Source: HXMU1428-3 sp965215715 (GTDB taxonomy: Bacteria; Pseudomonadota; Alphaproteobacteria; Rhizobiales; HXMU1428-3). Taken from it: 64,000 nt of DNA. Position 1 is the first letter of the stretch, and the number at the start of each line of letters is the position of its first letter. The notes beneath the pieces are model-generated. The model worked only from the letters and a program-made list of their open reading frames with translations, searched no databases and was not told the DNA's origin. Below are positions 63,149 to 64,000 of this stretch, in pieces. Where the stretch lies: assembly GCA_965215715.1 (NCBI GenBank), contig OZ244129.1, positions 1,240,001-1,304,000 of the forward strand, written 5' to 3'. The position numbers were made by a program, and so were the translations under genes.

Positions 63149-63164
63149 AGCAGATCTCATGCCA
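63149..63164 (-). promoter_or_regulatory. Near-consensus sigma54 (-24/-12) promoter for the PQQ dehydrogenase gene
   Basis: On the minus strand the sequence is TGGCATGAGATCTGCT, matching the consensus TGGCACG-N4-TTGC with the required ten bases between the invariant GG (complement of 63162-63163) and GC (complement of 63150-63151). The start of transcription would fall near 63138, giving a leader of about 130 bases. A sigma54 activator gene lies immediately upstream. Confidence 0.75.
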
Positions 63165-63217
63165 TCATTTAAGTTATTGTTATATAATTATTTTTTTAAA
63201 ATTAACCTTTTCTGGTA

Positions 63218-63235
63218 TGCCCCAAAAATGGGACA
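63218..63235. promoter_or_regulatory. Imperfect dyad, candidate activator-binding site 1
   Basis: TGCCCC, six A/T bases, then GGGACA form an 18-bp near-perfect inverted repeat. It is centred about 89 bases upstream of the predicted sigma54 start point, a normal enhancer distance. A further GGGACA half-site occurs at about 63302-63307. Confidence 0.5.
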
Positions 63236-63248
63236 CCCACTTCATAAT

Positions 63249-63265
63249 TGCGACACTATGCGACA
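63249..63265. promoter_or_regulatory. Helically phased direct repeat, candidate activator-binding site 2
   Basis: TGCGACA occurs at 63249-63255 and again at 63259-63265, ten bases apart, so both copies face the same side of the helix. The centre is about 119 bases upstream of the predicted sigma54 start. The half-site read on the other strand, TGTCGCA, resembles the TGTCCC arm of the neighbouring dyad. Confidence 0.45.
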
Positions 63266-63479
63266 GGTTGTAATTATAAGGTCCTTTTGCTGACAAAAAG
63301 AGGGACAAATTCCGCATAAAACAAAGTGAGAAAAAAGCTCAAAACACCCTGCAAAAAGGAGTACCAATTTTTAGAAAAAGGTATTGTTTAACTATTGGGG
63401 CATCTAAAGCGTTCCTTAAATGCATGCTGAAACAAATGTCTAAAGCCATAACATTCAAAGCATCCCAGAGCGGACTGTG

Positions 63480-64000
63480 CTAGTGGCATTTATTAGGCGT
63501 AATAATATTATATTTTTTCATTTTACGGTGCAAAGTTGAACGGCTAACAGCAAGCTGTTTGGCAGTAGCCGATATATTCCAGCTATTTTGTATGAGCACA
63601 AAACGAATATATTCAGCTTCAGTTTTGCCACAAGAATCTTTTAACTTTAAAAGTCTTAGTTTGTGCTCCTCATCTTGGGCTGCAATCTTCATTTGGACAC
63701 TTGCCTGCAACAACTCTTCTGGCAGTGTTTCAAGAGTTATAATCAAGTCTTCAGCCAGGCACAGCGCAAAAAGTAATGCATTCTTTAATTCTCTAACATT
63801 GCCTGGCCAGTTATAATCCTCTAGCAAGTCCCAGACTTCATTGGTAATGGTAATGTCTGCGTATGTATATTCAGATTGGTTTGTGATAATTTCCTCGACC
63901 AATTCCCTCAAATTGGTTCGCTCACGCAAAGGCGGTATTTTAATTTGGGCCCCGCTAATTCGATAATAAAGATCTCGTCGAAAGTCCCCCTGCTTACTTA
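63480..64000 (-). CDS. Sigma54-dependent enhancer-binding activator, C-terminal part (partial)
   Basis: The gene runs off the right edge; 173 codons are visible, ending at a TAG (63480-63482). They begin inside the AAA+ domain with GDFRRDLYYRI and IPPLRER, continue through YNWPGNVRELKNAL (the VRELxN motif of sigma54 activators), a linker, and a C-terminal Fis-type helix-turn-helix (SWNISATAKQLAVSRSTLHRKMKKY). The sensor domain and the GAFTGA loop are outside the window. Same strand as the PQQ dehydrogenase, 471 bases upstream of it, which makes the dehydrogenase its likely target. Confidence 0.93.
   Translation of the reverse strand, partial: SKQGDFRRDLYYRISGAQIKIPPLRERTNLRELVEEIITNQSEYTYADITITNEVWDLLEDYNWPGNVRELKNALLFALCLAEDLIITLETLPEELLQASVQMKIAAQDEEHKLRLLKLKDSCGKTEAEYIRFVLIQNSWNISATAKQLAVSRSTLHRKMKKYNIITPNKCH

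Noticed and set aside
63346..63363. A second -24/-12-like element, TGGTAC to TTTGCA, on the minus strand
   Set aside because: The GG and GC are separated by eleven bases; sigma54 promoters need ten. It also lies upstream of the candidate enhancer sites.
1..64000. Prophage, insertion sequence, CRISPR array, tRNA or rRNA gene
   Set aside because: No transposase, integrase, phage protein, regular repeat-spacer array or cloverleaf was found on either strand by reading; a computational tRNA search was not possible.

Overview
The window reads as chromosomal DNA of a low-GC alphaproteobacterium, most likely of the order Hyphomicrobiales (Rhizobiales). This rests on gene order as well as on single genes: trkH-dat-hfq-hflX near mazG; fabD-fabG-acpP-fabF-mltG-yicC-gmk; lptF-lptG-lptD-surA-pdxA-rsmA facing pepA; glmU-glmS and a DUF502 gene near recG-sdhE-mfd; and an IalB-type invasion-associated protein. 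No rRNA, tRNA, CRISPR array, transposon or prophage was recognised.

Layout. 1-5 kb: the tail of a potassium transporter, a D-amino-acid aminotransferase, the RNA chaperone Hfq, the ribosome-associated GTPase HflX, a JmjC-like cupin and MazG. 5-7 kb: the ribosomal operon rpsF-rpsR-rplI on the minus strand, with a long structured leader and a clear terminator. 7-14.3 kb: fatty-acid synthesis genes leading into mltG, yicC and gmk. 14.3-22.3 kb (minus): the outer-membrane biogenesis block (lptF, lptG, lptD, surA-like) with pdxA and rsmA. 22.7-30 kb: pepA, a short-chain dehydrogenase with a small cytochrome c, a TPMT-like methyltransferase, an unfamiliar membrane coiled-coil/OmpA-like pair, and the formate-dehydrogenase and molybdenum-cofactor genes fdhD-mobA. 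29.6-37 kb: a receiver protein, a small secreted protein, a porin, a UbiH-type monooxygenase, an LpxL-type acyltransferase, a malyl-CoA-lyase-like enzyme and IalB. 37-44 kb: an orphan oligopeptide-binding protein, a degenerate acyl-CoA synthetase beside an intact one, and a PleD-like protein whose signalling sites all look lost. 44-56 kb: mfd, sdhE, recG, DUF502, a TPR/SPOR protein, glmS and glmU. 56-60.2 kb: a second SPOR-like membrane protein, a YpfJ-type metallopeptidase, a DUF4189 protein and msrB-msrA. 60.3-64 kb: a periplasmic PQQ dehydrogenase, a small cytochrome c, and the C-terminal part of a sigma54 enhancer-binding activator that runs off the window.

Most of the window is ordinary core genome. 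The part that best repays attention is the right end. The PQQ dehydrogenase has a near-consensus -24/-12 promoter, with two repeat elements at enhancer distance and an activator gene directly upstream. Its neighbouring cytochrome has an atypical CX3CH haem motif. Other points of interest are the acyl-CoA synthetase pseudoenzyme, the degenerate PleD homologue, the coiled-coil/OmpA-like pair, and the structured leaders of rpsF and acpP. All functional statements come from reading motifs by eye; no database search was possible.
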